Assembly (NCBI GenBank): GCA_030272155.1 | Contig: CP126206.1 | Span: forward strand, 2,914,001 to 2,978,000 | DNA length: 64,000 bases | Reading direction: 5' to 3' | Origin: Tetradesmus obliquus | Taxonomy: Eukaryota; Chlorophyta; Chlorophyceae; Sphaeropleales; Scenedesmaceae | Shown: positions 44,445 through 56,983 of the stretch, piece after piece | How the letters are laid out: each line of letters begins with the position of its first letter | Position numbering within the stretch: the stretch's first letter is position 1 | Position numbers and translations under genes: made by a program | Notes under the pieces: generated by a model | What the model was told of the DNA's origin: nothing | Databases searched by the model: none | What the model saw: only the letters and a program-made list of their open reading frames with translations

Positions 44445-47400
44445 GCAGCATGTGAAGATAATGGCGGGGTGATGCCCAGGGTGTTCTGGTAGAAGGGGGC
44501 CCAATCACTCCAGGGTGCTTCATCCAGATAAATCCTTGTAGCAAGCCAAACCTGAACCCCTTTCACGCACCGTCCTCTGGGCGTGCCAGCAGGATGCTCG
44601 TAATGGTCTGCACGCCTGTCAGCACGACTGTAAGCCCGCTGCCAATCACTCCAGGGTGCACCACAGATGTGGCAGCCACACCATCACGATTCTGAACCTC
44701 TGCTGCTATAAATCTGGCTTTGCTCACCATCCTCGGGCCGCGCCAGCAGCACGCTCTTGATGGTCTGCAGCCCAGCTGGCACCACGGTAAGGCCGCTGTC
44801 AATCACGCCAGGGTGCACCACAGGCACAGTCAGCTCCGGGTGGCGACGCTGCAGCTCGTAGCCAAACCAGGTCTTAGCCAGGTTGCTCCTGCAGGGTTCA
44901 GGGTTTAGCAGGCAAGCATCAGGGTTCAGCGCAAAGGATTTGAAGCTGTGCAGTTGTTGGAGGAACAATAGGCACAGTTAGCTGGGGGTGATGGCGCTGC
45001 AGCTCGTAGGTGAAACAGGTCTTTGAAATGTTACTCCTGCAGCGTTAACGACAGTAGGCGGCAGGGGGTGCGGAGATAGGGCTTCAAAGCATGCACATGA
45101 GAGGATAGACTAGACTCACTGCAGGAAGCTAGCTTGCTGCTGCAGGGCTTAGGGTGCAGAAAGCGCGGCGCTGTCACCACATGTACTACGTAGTACGAAT
45201 CACAGAAGACGGCTGTCCACTAGGGTTTTTTGGGGGGCACATGACAGTCGCGGATACCTGCAGTTGCCTGCCAGGTTGGGCAGGTCGGCCAACCGCACGC
45301 ACATCACTGGCCTGAACAGCGAAATGCATGATTGCAACCCTACTACAGAACCCTAGCACCATCAACTGCTTGTTTCACCGCACCTGCAGTAGGCGCACCA
45401 GCCGCAGGCCAGGCCCGGTAGGTCTGCCCACCACACACTATCTTCGCAAAAAGATGTGACCCATGACTGGCAAAAACCTTCTAGTCAAAACGCCACATAA
45501 TGTCCTGTGATACGTCTCCCTTAAGAGGTGTCAGCCCACCAGTAGGCCCACCAGCCGCCCGCCAGCCCAGGCAGATGATCTTTGCAAAAAGATGTGACCC
45601 ATGACTAGCAAAACACTTTTAGTCAAAAGATTAGCCCACCACACCCATAACCACCGTTTCACCACCAAAACATCATAGCATCACGTCGTTGCTGCAAAGC
45701 CCTCAACATATCAACCCCAAGACCTCACCTGCAGTAGGCCCACCAGCCGCCAGCCAGCCCAGGCAGGTCAGCCCACCACACGCGCTTGCCGACGCTCTCA
45801 AAGGAGGGGTAGCTCCAGCCAGGCCCTGCATCATCCACGTAGGTGTGCAGGATGGATGATACCACCACCACGCGCGCGCGCTGCTCCAGCAGGGTGGGCA
45901 GCAGGTGCTGCGTCAGCGCAAAGTGCCCCAGGAAATTCACTGCGTAGTGCAGCTCAAAACCCTGCAAGAAAAGGTTGACACAGGCAGTTTGTGCGAGTAA
46001 GAGTGTGAAAAAGTTTAACATCAGGGAAGCAACATATGTAGCAAGGCAATTTAGAAAGGGGAGTAAATGCTACTGGCGGAAGCAGTGGCAGCAGGTGCTG
46101 CGTCAGCATAAAGAGGCCCAGGAAGTTGACCGCGTAGTGCAGCTCAAAGCCCTGCAAGAGAAAGGTTTGCCAGTGCAACCACAAAAAGAGTAAGTCAGCG
46201 GGTAATGAAGTAGAGGTGGTGACGGTGTCTTGCTGCAGCAACAGCAGCAGATGCTGCGTCAGCGCAAAGTGTCCGAGAAAACTAAACTGCGTAGTGCAGC
46301 TCAGAAGCTCTGTGGCCATTTGCTCATCAAGAAAGCAGCGTCAGGTGTCAGCAAGCAGCGCAGGAACTTCCTACACCGACTGCTGACACCTGCAGCTGCT
46401 GTCTCGCTGCAGCCGCTGCAGCATATACTTCAAGCGGGCCGTTACACACGCTGGCAGCTGACAACCTTGCATATGACAGCGCTCATTAGCCTGCTATGTA
46501 ACATTAACTATGTGACAATATCCATAAAGAAAGTAACCTCAGGTGTGAGCTAGCAGTGCAGGCTGGTGCCTACACCTGCTGCTTACACCTGATGCTGCTT
46601 TGATGTAACATAACGCAACATAACAAATTGCTGCAAATGTTGCCTCACTTGGGTCGACAGCGTGTAGGGCTTGCCAGCAATCACGAAGCAGCTTCTGCAC
46701 TCCCAACTGAGCAAAACAACAAGTGCATGTTTGGAAAACGTGCTTCATCATTACCTGGGGTGACAGCGTGTAGGGCTGGCCGGCAACCGCAGACACAGCT
46801 GTTGCAGATCAGGTGTACAAATAAACAAATCACTCAGTAAAACTGATCGACCAGCAAAACTGCAAATGCCTCTGCTGACAAGACAGCATGTAGGGCTTGC
46901 CAGCGATGGCCGCACACAGCAATAGCAGACAGTGAACAAATGGCGGAAGGAGCACCATAACTAGTGACATCAGGCGGTTGAACAATTGCCTCACCTGGGG
47001 TGACAGCGTGTAGGGCTTGCCGGCAATTGCCGCACACAGCACCATGAGGTCGACCTTGCCCGCAGCGTCCTGCACGCGGCCTGGCAGCACCACCACCAGC
47101 AGCAGCAGCAGAGGCACAACTCAGACCATTCAAAGGAAGGTTTGGATCTGCTGGTTCCAAAGCAGCGCGTGCACGCGTACCAGCGTAGGATTAGGCGCAT
47201 GCGACAAAGCAGACCAGCCCTACCTTAACGACTTCAACATCACGATCTTCACAAAGATGCATGCGAAGATTCATGCACCTGTATATATATACTCATGAGT
47301 TGATCAAAACGTTTCATCCAAACACACCTGCAAAGGCCTCCACTGAGTTGAGGTCTGCCAGGTCCAGGTGCAGCGCGTGCACCGCGCCAACATCAGGGTC

Positions 47401-48689
47401 GGGGCGCGGGGCGTCAACAGACGCAGACGCCACCACACCTGCAGCAGCAGCAGCAGCAGCAGGAGCAGCAGCAGCAAGTACCCTGGATAGAAGAAAACAA
47501 AAAGAAGGGTTGGTGTGTGATGTCAATGTGTGATGTATGAATGGTGTGTGCTGCTTGCAGTGCAGCCACATGCATTCATCACCCGCTGCTGGCGGACAAG
47601 CACATCCCTTATGGCCTTAAGATAAATATGTTTATATATGGGCACTGAGACCAGTGTGACGGATGGTTCCGCAGCAGAGGCAGTAACTCTCTGCTGCGGA
47701 ACCATCCGTCATACTGGTCTCGGAGACCAGAGTCCGTTCCGTAGATGCTACTCACACAGGACACATTCGCCTTAATATCACCTCTAACCTCTATGCATGC
47801 CTAGTATGTATGCCAATACCTGTGCTGCACCGTGGACCACACGCACCCTGCAACCTGACCATTTAATGTCTAATGCAACAAAACACACACCTGCGGGACT
47901 GAGCCGTGCGGCACCTCCCATTACGGCTGCCGCTGCCGAGCCCTGAGCTTGGGCCAGGTCCAGCTGCTGGTGAGGCGTGAACAACACCCATTACCATCAA
48001 CTTGGCCAGGCAGTACAATATGCGCTGAAGACACAGGAAACAACACGGCCAAGCCGCTGATAAGGGACAGAGCACACACCTGCGGGGCTGAGCCCTGCGC
48101 TTGCCCCAGGTCACTGCTGCTGGTGAAACAAGCACCACCCTGAAACCTGACAGGTAATGTCCAGCTGCTGGTGATGTGTCAGAAACCCATCACCACAAAC
48201 TCAAACTTGCATTGAAGATGTGTTGAAGATAAGCTGACCCACTAGAAAAGCTTTAGAAGAGCGAAAGAGCACACACCTGCAGGGCTGAGCCGTGCGGCGC
48301 CGCCCATGACAGCAGCTGCTGCAGAGCCCTGCGCCTGTGCCAGGCCCAGCAGCGGCAGCAGCAGCAGCAGCAGCAGCAGCAGCGTTGATTGCAGTGTTAG
48401 GCCCACATGACGGTTGATGCCAGCTGCCGTGCATCAGGAGAGCAGCAAGGAATCAAACTGCAGCTGTAGCCCGCTGCCATCCACAACACCACCAAGGAAT
48501 CTTTAGTCGTCCAGCCGCAAGCACACACCGCCTGTATCTACCACACACAGCTGCTCAGGATACTTACATGCTTACATGCCATATGAAAATCCCCGTCAAC
48601 AGCAGCAACATGCCGCATGTTTTCATGCTACCACTCACCTGTGCCAGGTCTAGCTGCTGGTGAGGAGCCGGCTGTCCAGGCCCTGCTGG

Positions 48690-48727
<38 letters not shown>

Positions 48728-48894
48728 GGGAGGGCTTGCCTGCTGCTGCTGCCACCCTGCGCTGAGAGAAGGTGCCTGTAGGGACTAGGTGGGGGCGCCT
48801 GCAGATTGAAAAGCAGCAGCAGCAGTAGCAGGTGCGTTGTGTGTGGGGACTGGTAATGTGCAAGGGCAGACGTGGCACGGCACACGAGCAGCAG

Positions 48895-48938
<44 letters not shown>

Positions 48939-50885
48939 GGTCTTGCCTGCTGCTGCTGCTGCTGCCACCCTGCGCTGGGAGAAGGTGCCTGTTGAGACTA
49001 GGTGGGGGCGCCTGCAGATGGGGTGGCAGCCCTAACGCCTATGCAGCGCACCTGCAGCCGGCGTACACAGTAGCTCCGCGAGAGGCCAGCTCCTTCACCA
49101 CCCTGTCTGTTGAACCCTCAAGCCTTATGCGGACACTGCACCCTTATATAACTGCACCCATATATGTTAAAATGAGATAAACCGCACCTGCAGCCCGCGT
49201 AGACAGTAGCGCCCCTTGAGGCCAGCTCCTTGCACACTTCCTTGGCCACGCCGCTGCTGCCGCCTGCACACATACGGAACATACAGACATGCAACATACA
49301 TATGTTCAGTGTATACACCGAGGGTTTGTAGGGCTGGAATCCGAGCATATGTGCATGCATCTGACGGTGCAGGCTGAACCACTCGTTTTCGTCAACAACA
49401 AGATTGCTGCTTAACAGCACAGTCAAACACAGCAGGCACCAAGCAAGCGCAGCAGTGCACCTGTAACCACCGCCACCTTGCCGTGCAGGTCAACATTCTT
49501 GGATGGCCCCAATGCACAATGCGGTCAAACCCAGTCAAACCCAGTCAAACACAGCAGCGCACCTGTGACCACCGCCACCTTGCCGTGCAGGTCAACGTTC
49601 TTTGGCGGTGCAAACCTGCAGGGTAGTTCACAGCCAGACATGGCAGGGTTCAGCGCAAGCACGGGGCAGTGTTTAGCGCAAGTGGGGAGCAGGGTTCGGT
49701 GCATGAAGGAGCAGGGCGGTGCAGCTGCTGTGTGTTCTGCAGGTTGCTGCAGTCCTCCAAGCATCTGCCACCTTAGTGTATGCGCACACAAGCTCAGTTG
49801 CTGCTGATGAAAGTGTTGATTTTGCCAGAATGTACACGTACATCAGCAGCAACTGAGCCTGTGTGGACGCAATTGGCTCGCGTGCATGTTGTGCGGCTGT
49901 CTGTTGCAAAGTTGTTTGTAGACTAGTATTGCATTGTGGGCTTGTGAGCTGTTGCAATGTGGTCTCTTGGCACACAGACATACACAGCAGCCTGCTGTCC
50001 TGCAAGCTACTGCAGTCACTGTCCTGCGAGCCACTGCAGCCTGCTGCCCGGCAAGCTACTGCATTGCTGTCCTAGACATAGCCTTGGCAACTTACATGTT
50101 CAACCCCAGCTGCACATGCTTGCAGGAACCTCACAATGCATCACAGCAGTGCAAGGTGGCACACCTGCTAACCAGTGCAGCACCACCTGCAGCACTCGCA
50201 AGTCAAGCTGCTGTGCTGCTGCATGCTGCTGTTGCAGACGTTTCAAACATGGATTGCACCAGCTGCCAAGTGTATATGCCACACACACAAATAGTCATCA
50301 TCATCATGTTACCATTTAAGCCATAGCAACGTCGCCATCGGCCCCGCGCCCCACAGGAGCGGCTGACACACAAATAGTGTATGGTTCAGACACGTTTCTG
50401 TTACACCTGTACAATGCGCGCAACCGCACGTTGGACTGAAATTTGCGCACCAGGCCCACAGCTGAAACCCCCACCACACACCTGTTGTAGCTGCTGCTGC
50501 TCAGCAGCGGCGGCAGTGTCGCCTGCACAGCGCAACCCACCACTGTACCGCCCACAAGACCGCCAATATACATGGAAGACGAGCTTCCTTGAGTATGTAT
50601 CTGCAATACACACACCTGTAGAATGCGCGCGGCTGCACGCAGGACTGAAAGGTGCACCAGGCCGACAGCCGACTCCCAACCACACACTTGCTGAAGCTGC
50701 TGCTGCCGCCGCTTGCACAGCGCAACCCACCAGTGCACCTCCCACAAGGTTGGCCTGCTATATATGTAGTATAACAAGATATTACGAGTAAAAAATCACC
50801 TGTAGAATGCGCGCGGCTGCACGCATGACTCAAAGGTGCGCACTAGGCCAAAGCCATGGTCCAGCAGCGTGTCCAGGCGGTGCAT
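44162..50885 (-). CDS. Short-chain dehydrogenase/reductase, retinol-dehydrogenase-like
   Basis: Minus-strand exons in order: candidate start MHRLDTLLDHGFGLVRTFES at 50800-50885; FAPPKNVDLHGKVAVVTG (49555-49618); GGSSGVAKEVCKELASRGAT with VYAGCR (about 49183-49268); Ala-rich segment with LHLDLADLNSVEAFAG (about 47325-47470); KVDLMVLCAAIAGKPYTLSP (about 46995-47090); FELHYAVNFLGHFALTQHLL with RVVVVSSILHTYVDDAG and WWAYCR (45729-45961); SNLAKTWFGYELQRRHPELT with VVHPGVIDSGL (44728-44888); then PLYAALAPEVKGHTFY and an S/G-rich end (stop 44162-44164). NAD(P)-binding VVTG, NFLGHF, the catalytic-Ser region VVSS and HPG identify the family. Two motif positions differ: TGxxxGxG reads TGGSSGVA, and YxxxK reads YCRSN across a phase-consistent junction. 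Substrate unknown. N-terminal exons before 49618 are unresolved. Confidence 0.7.
45250..45728 (-). repeat. Downstream copies of the GLAGGWWAYCR exon end
   Basis: Coding-strand copies of the ...GGWWAYCR end with CTGCAG|GT-like donors lie near 45385-45430, 45535-45570 and 45255-45295. Between them a second repeat, GCAAAAAGATGTGACCCATG, occurs at about 45446 and 45585. This is donor-side material placed 3' of the intact exon (45729-45961). Confidence 0.7.
46070..46320 (-). repeat. Two upstream copies of the FELHYAVNFLGHFALTQHLL exon start
   Basis: Minus-strand copies at about 46085-46150 (FELHYAVNFLGLFMLTQHLL) and 46235-46310 (LHYAV-FLGHFALTQHLL, frame damaged), 5' of the intact exon. Each has a TGCAG-type acceptor or its remnant. 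Confidence 0.75.
46630..46985 (-). repeat. Three downstream copies of the AAIAGKPYTLSPQ exon end
   Basis: IAGKPYTLSPQ|GTGAGG-like copies lie near 46650-46685, 46755-46800 and 46870-46915, all 3' of the intact exon at 46995-47090. Single-base differences are scattered through them. Confidence 0.75.
47647..47721. repeat. 33-bp near-perfect inverted repeat (hairpin), 9-base loop
   Basis: Left arm 47647-47679 begins GAGACCAGTGTGACGGATGG; right arm 47689-47721 ends CCATCCGTCATACTGGTCTC. The arms differ at one position only, which would be a G-U pair in RNA from the plus strand (an A-C mismatch in minus-strand RNA); the loop is GCAGTAACT. It lies in a long dehydrogenase intron, outside the exon-copy arrays. 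Length and perfection fit a small-RNA precursor, or a small inverted-repeat element that has lost its ends. Confidence 0.8.
47880..49010 (-). repeat. Copies of an Ala-rich dehydrogenase exon (LDLAQAQGSAAAAVMGGAARLSPAG)
   Basis: The minus-strand segment QLDLAQAQGSAAAAVMGGAA, then RLSPAG|GTGTGT is repeated near 47890-47970, 48080-48115, 48275-48345 and 48640-48670. RRVAAAAGKPSHAAA starts recur near 48690-48770 and 48930-48980. Which copies are spliced is undecidable here; the segment fills a position where other family members are not Ala-rich. Confidence 0.55.
49050..49115 (-). repeat. Downstream copy of the KELASRGATVYAGCR exon end
   Basis: Reads VKELASRGATVYAGC with CAG|GTGCGC, matching the donor side of exon 49183-49268. 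The start of the preceding exon (KNVDLHGKVAVVTG) is likewise duplicated at about 49460-49505, on the 3' side of 49555-49618. Confidence 0.75.
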
Positions 50886-51586
50886 GGCTGCTGCTCTTCC
50901 CCTGCTGTTGACCCCGTTGACCACGCAGCTGCTGCGTTGACCAGATGGTTTGCTGCCAAAGATGCTTCAAGTTGTTTGAGAAGGTTGGCTTGCAGGAAAC
51001 ACTGTCGATGCCTGGGTGCAGTCCCACTGCTCAGGCTGAACAGCTACAGCCAAATGCAGTACCTGAAACGTTGGTGTGCCAGATAGGATGCCAATCGCTA
51101 CTCGAAGGGAGAGTGTAGATAACGTGCGTATGATGCAGATGCGATGGTGCATTGAACGGCTGCCAACCCTCTCGGTCGTGGCCACAGGATGTGCGCACGA
51201 GATACGTCAGCATGACTGCTGGTGTCATCGCATCCAATGAAAGACGAGCAGAAAGGATCTAACGCAACATCTGTTGAATCTTGTTCAAAAGGCCAGATAA
51301 ATTGCTTCAAAGCCACTGCACAAGCTTTGCAAGAAAGGGCGGGGAAGCAAAAGAAAGATCGTCTTTCAGCACCTGATTGGTAAACTCCACTTGCGAGGTA
51401 ACATAGTTAACTAATCCAACTCTAGTTTCAGCGCTGATCACCCCAAGTGCTTGAATATTTCGCCCAACTAACTTGTTAGTGACTTACCACTGTTGTGCTG
51501 CAGTCACCGCCTTGTTGCGCATTTATTAAGTATTACATTGAAGCCCAAATGGCTTTACATGTGGTTGACAAGCATTGCGTGACGAC
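50886..51586. promoter_or_regulatory. Divergent 5' region between the dehydrogenase and the SSL-glutaredoxin gene
   Basis: About 700 bp separate two candidate start codons pointing outward. The half nearest the SSL start is AT-richer (TTTATTAAGTATTACATTGA near 51521) and poor in triplet repeats, as expected of a 5' flank. No defined element can be named. Confidence 0.4.
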
Positions 51587-52064
51587 ATGGTCAAGTTGAC
51601 GGGCACCAAGAATGTCGGAGGCCTGCTGGCGCTTTGCGCAGCTGGGATCGTCGCATTAATATCATCAGGTTTGATAAACGACGTTGTTCAGCTGGTCCGT
51701 GTCAAGTGTCAAAGTAGCACATAATGCTGGTGCAAGGAATGGCACCAAAACAAAGCGAGAGGCTTCGTCGCTGCAGCTGTTCGCTTTCTGTCGTGAACAT
51801 AGCTATGATATTTATCAAAATAAAACCTTCAGCAACCTTGTAGCCAAAGGCGCTGCTTGTGGCTGGTGTTTGAATTGCCCTCAGACAGCAGTGCTGTCAC
51901 TGTGTGCAAACCAACTGCATGCAACACACCCTCTGCTGCATGCCCTGCAGGTCAAATACAGGTTCCGCTGCCGTCTCCAGCACATGGAAAAGTAATACAC
52001 CTGGTATCCGGGGATGTGCTTCCCTGGAGGCCACGGCCCCTGCAGGTGCGCTGGTCCTGGAAGT

Positions 52065-52142
<78 letters not shown>

Positions 52143-52551
52143 GCAGCAGCGGCAGTGGCAGCAAAAGCAGCAGCAGCAGCAGCAGCAGCAGGAGCAGGGG
52201 TGGCAGCAGCTGACTGCGCATGGAGCAAGCTATGTGCCAGTGCAGCTCGTGTTTGTATGCTTAGATGCTGCAAGTGTGTGCAGCAGCAATGCCCTGCAAC
52301 CGCTGCAACCATTGCAACCACCTTAACTGCAGCAAATGGCAGCACTGTCATATGCTTTACATATGCTTCACAGCAGGACATATACATGCCTTTCGGTCTG
52401 TTCAGAATTCAGTGTTGTGCATTATCTGTGTTGGTAATGTTGTTGCTTTGTTGAACTGCAGGGGGAGTTTGCTCCCAACACACGCCTGTGCAGCGCAGTG
52501 CGCCTGTTTGAAGGCCAAGTGCATGGCGCAGGTGCGCAGCAAGCTTAACAG

Positions 52552-52583
<32 letters not shown>

Positions 52584-52750
52584 ACAGCAGCAGCAGCAGC
52601 AGCAGAAGCAACAGAAGCAGCAGCAGCAGCAGCAGCTGGACAGCAGCATCAGCTCGACGGTAGCAGCAGCTCCACCGATGCAAGATGAGGAGCCGCACCA
52701 GTGGCCCGAACCGCAGCAAATCGACATTGGCAGGAGCAGCAGCAGCAGCA

Positions 52751-52801
<51 letters not shown>

Positions 52802-54528
52802 TGCATAGGATCAGCTCCAGTACAAATCGTACAGGCTGATGCCACATTAGCAGCTTTAGATGATGACGCAGCAGCAGTGATTACATGCAGTAATTGTATG
52901 CCTAGCTCTCCGCAGCGGCACTGCAGGCACTGCAGGCATGCGCCCTGGAACGGCACAACCAGCAACGTATTTTTGTTATAAGAAGGAGCAGCAACGTGCG
53001 GAGGGATGGTGCAAACCGCAACAGCAGTAGTAGGACCTGGCCGAGCTTGCTATGGATGTCAGACACAAGTTGAGCGCACGTGACGCGTATTCATGTTCAT
53101 ACCACACTCTCTGTTCAAGGCCTCTTTGGTTGACGCTTCTCGCCTGTTTGTACCTCTTCTCACGCCACCCAGCATCAATGATAGAACACTGCCTGATCAC
53201 TGGCACCTTACTGCCCTGCCTCAAATGCACTACAGAGTCTGTTGCCGTACGGCCAAATGGTGACCTGGCACTGCTGGACAAGTACGGATGCCAAACTTCA
53301 CCGACCACAAACTATGTCCCTGCCCTGCTTCTGCATTGCCATCATTGCAGAGTCTGTTGCAGTGCGATCCAATGGCGACCTGGCACTGCTGGATAAGTAC
53401 GGCAACCTGTACGAGGCGGTAACCAGCAGCAGCAGCAGCAGCAGCAGCGCCGGCGGCGGCGGCTGGCAGCTGCAGCAGCAGCCGGTGGCGCGGCTGGGTG
53501 CTGGGCGGCCGCTGGGCTACCACTTTGACGATAATGGGGATATGGTGATATGTGACTCTCTGAAGGTGATCATCGTACTGTGCTTGTTGTTGTAACATGT
53601 AATCTGGTGTTATGAGCATGCTGAGGGCGCTCTCGTCACTCACAAACCTCTTGAATCATCACCTGTTATGTGAATATGTTACTGTTCTTGAGGTGTGTTG
53701 TCGGCTGCAGTGGGGGCCATTAGCTGGGTGCTGGGCGGCCGTTGGGTTATCGTTTTGATGCTGATGGGGACCTTGTTATGTGTGATTCGCTCAAGGTGAG
53801 TATCATGCTGCTTGCTATGTAACATGTCAACAGATGTTGTGTTCTGTAACATGCTGCAGGAGTCCTCAATGGTGAGCCTGCCTGGTAGTGTTATGTTATC
53901 GTGTCATTTTGCTCGAGGATATCGTTTTATCGTGGTGCATCAGTGTTGCACAACGCTGCTGCTCGCAACCGCTGCTGTCACCCACTCTGGCTGCTGTCAT
54001 CCCTGCTGTCATCTCTCACACTTTTTGCCTGAACAGGGCCTAGTCAAGTATGACTATTCAACTGCCGAGGTCACTCTTCTGGCCAGCCGTGTTAGTGACA
54101 ACTCGCCAATCGATCCAGGCAGCGAAATAACATATGCGAATGACCTGGCGATTGCAGCAGATGGGAAGATCTACTTCACGTCATGCAGCGACATTGTGCC
54201 AGCGCGCAACAGCGAAGGGTTTTATGACACCTTCAAGGCCTGGACCCTGGGCATGGCACAGGTAAGGGTTCAGCGAGGCTTGGCCTTGGGGGTTAGGGTT
54301 TAGGCATGATGTAGGTGAGGGTTTAGCAAGGCAAGGTGCAGGGTTCAAGGCCTGGGTACGGCGTGCAGTGGATCAGGGCTGATGGTTCCCAAAGTGCATT
54401 GCAGCTAGAACATGCAGCAAGGCAAGATATGCTTCAGTCGGTGCGGCCGCCAAAGTGAAACATGCGGCTACTCATTAGCTCAGCACACTCTGCACAGTAC
54501 ATCTGAGCGCAATGTTACCGACACTACA

Positions 54529-54560
<32 letters not shown>

Positions 54561-55676
54561 AGGGCCTGCCCCAGGGTCGCCTGCTGATGTATGACCCAGC
54601 CACCAAGGAGACAGTAGTACTAGCCAAGGTAAGTGTGAGAGGGTTCAGGGTTTTGCAGCCTCAAAACAATCACACATCTGCCTCCACCGAGGTTCGAACT
54701 CGGGACCTTTCGCTTACGAAGCGAACGCTCTACCAGCTGAGCTATAGAGGCTTCTGAGGAATTGAGCATGGGGAACAGGACGGGGGCACCAGTCTTGGCG
54801 TTTGGCGGCAGCGTCGCAACGCTGGTGCGCGCTGCTGCTGCAGGTGCTGTACTGCCGTGCCGAGCTATATGGTTGGCGTGCCGCCCTCATAACGCTGTAC
54901 ATCGGTTGGTGTGGGACATGGTCTGTCTTGCAGCAGTGCATGCTTTTGAGAAAGGCCGTAGGGCAGCGTGGGCTGTGTCGAGTGACCTTGGGGTACCCCA
55001 GCTGGTGGAGCAAGTGGCTGTGAGAGCAGCAGTAGGTGCTTTTTGGGATGCGCTTGCGGACTTTGCTGCTATGGCTAGGGTGCCGTCACGGTATAGAAAT
55101 CGGCTGCTCACACAACAGCCATTTATTGCCTGGCATACTGTGTTGCGTGGCAATAGTTTGTGTGTGGTGCGTCGGTGATGGCCTTCTTCTCACTGTGTGT
55201 ACATGCTTTCTCTGTGAGCTTCTGACATGCCAGAGCTAGCCGTCTTGCTTTGCAGGAGCTGTGAGTTGCCGTATCGCTGCTGCAAAATGTAGTTGTGCGG
55301 CCCTTGCAGCAGCTGGCTTGTTCTCTGCTCTCTCTCCCCAGTTTGTCGCCTCAGGCCACCGCCTGCCAGGCTGTGTTTCTGCTGGTGGGTGTTGTTCTGT
55401 GGGTTCAGCCCGCCCGCTGCACTGCATAAAGTGCAGCTTGCTGTCACTGACACTGTTTACACTAGTCCTACCTTTGTTTAGCATCAACACTGCGTGTGCT
55501 GTGACTGACGGCTTTGCCTGCAAGGCCATATGTCAAGTTACACACACAGAGACTTTCTGGGGTGAGTCTCCTTGAGTGACAGCCTGTTTTGCTGAGTCAT
55601 CTGCGACTTTCCAGGTTTTTGGGTGTTCGTTGCAACGTAGTTGCCTGTGCACACCGTGTAACCCCTCTTCTCCTTC

Positions 55677-55749
<73 letters not shown>

Positions 55750-56635
55750 AGGTGTTCCTTTCAGACCTTGTGCTGCCTGCTGAAAGTGTCGACTGACCGC
55801 TGCTGCTGGTGCTGCTGCTGCCGCTGCTGCCAGGGCTTCTACTATGCCAATGGCGTGGCCCTTTCTGCTGATGAGAGCTATTTGGTGATGGCAGAAACAG
55901 ACCGCATCCGGCTGCTGAAGTACTGGCTTGAAGGCCCAAAGGTGGGCAGATCTGGGTATGGTTCAGCAATGGCGTCTGATCAGGGTTTTGGGTGTTGGGT
56001 GCCGCGGGCATCTGTGAGAGAAGTCATGTGCCTGCTTCCACAATACATGAAAGGGTGTTCAGAAAGTTGGTGGGAGCCCCTGGCAGAGAACCTCCCTGGC
56101 CTACATGAAGGCGTATCAACCCATATACTGTAAAGATGGACAGTATAATATGAAAAAAGCAAATCTGTGCACCTTCAAGCAGTGCTTGTCCAGGAGACCC
56201 CCTATGTGTCTCATCAGGTCTCTCAACAGCCCTGCTGCTGCTGCTGCTGCTGCTGCTCTGCTGCCGCCACGCTATAAAACGTTTGCAGAGCACCTCTGCG
56301 GGCCCCCTTTATGGCAGGTCCAACCACATCAAAAGATGCACTTTGTTGTCTATTTGTCTCACCAATAATCACAAGAAAATTGCTGCTGCGGCTGCTGCGG
56401 CTGCTGCCAGGCGGGCACTTACGAACCGCTTGCAGAGCACCTGCCCGGCCCTCCCGGTGGCGTGTCCAACCAGTGCTGTCTATCACCTTTACTTCATCTC
56501 ACAACAACACTGCTGCTGCTGCTGCTGCCGCCGCCAGGCGGGCACTTATGCACCTCTTGCGGAGAACCTCCCCGGTCCTCCTGGTGGCGTGTCCAACCAG
56601 TGCTGTCTATCACCTTTACTTCATCTCACAACAAC

Positions 56636-56677
<42 letters not shown>

Positions 56678-56783
56678 GCCGCCAGGCGGGCACTTATGAA
56701 CCTCTTGCGGAGAACCTCCCCGGTCCTCCTGGTGGCGTGTCCAACCAGTGCTGTCTATCACCTTTACTTCATCTCACAACAAC

Positions 56784-56822
<39 letters not shown>

Positions 56823-56952
56823 GCCGCCAGGCGGGCACTTATGAACCTCTTGCGGAGAACCTCCCCGGTCCTCCCGACGGCGTGCCGACATATGTATTGG
56901 AAACGCATGCTGTGTCGACTACCCACTATGTGTCTCAACCCTCACGACAACC

Positions 56953-56983
<31 letters not shown>

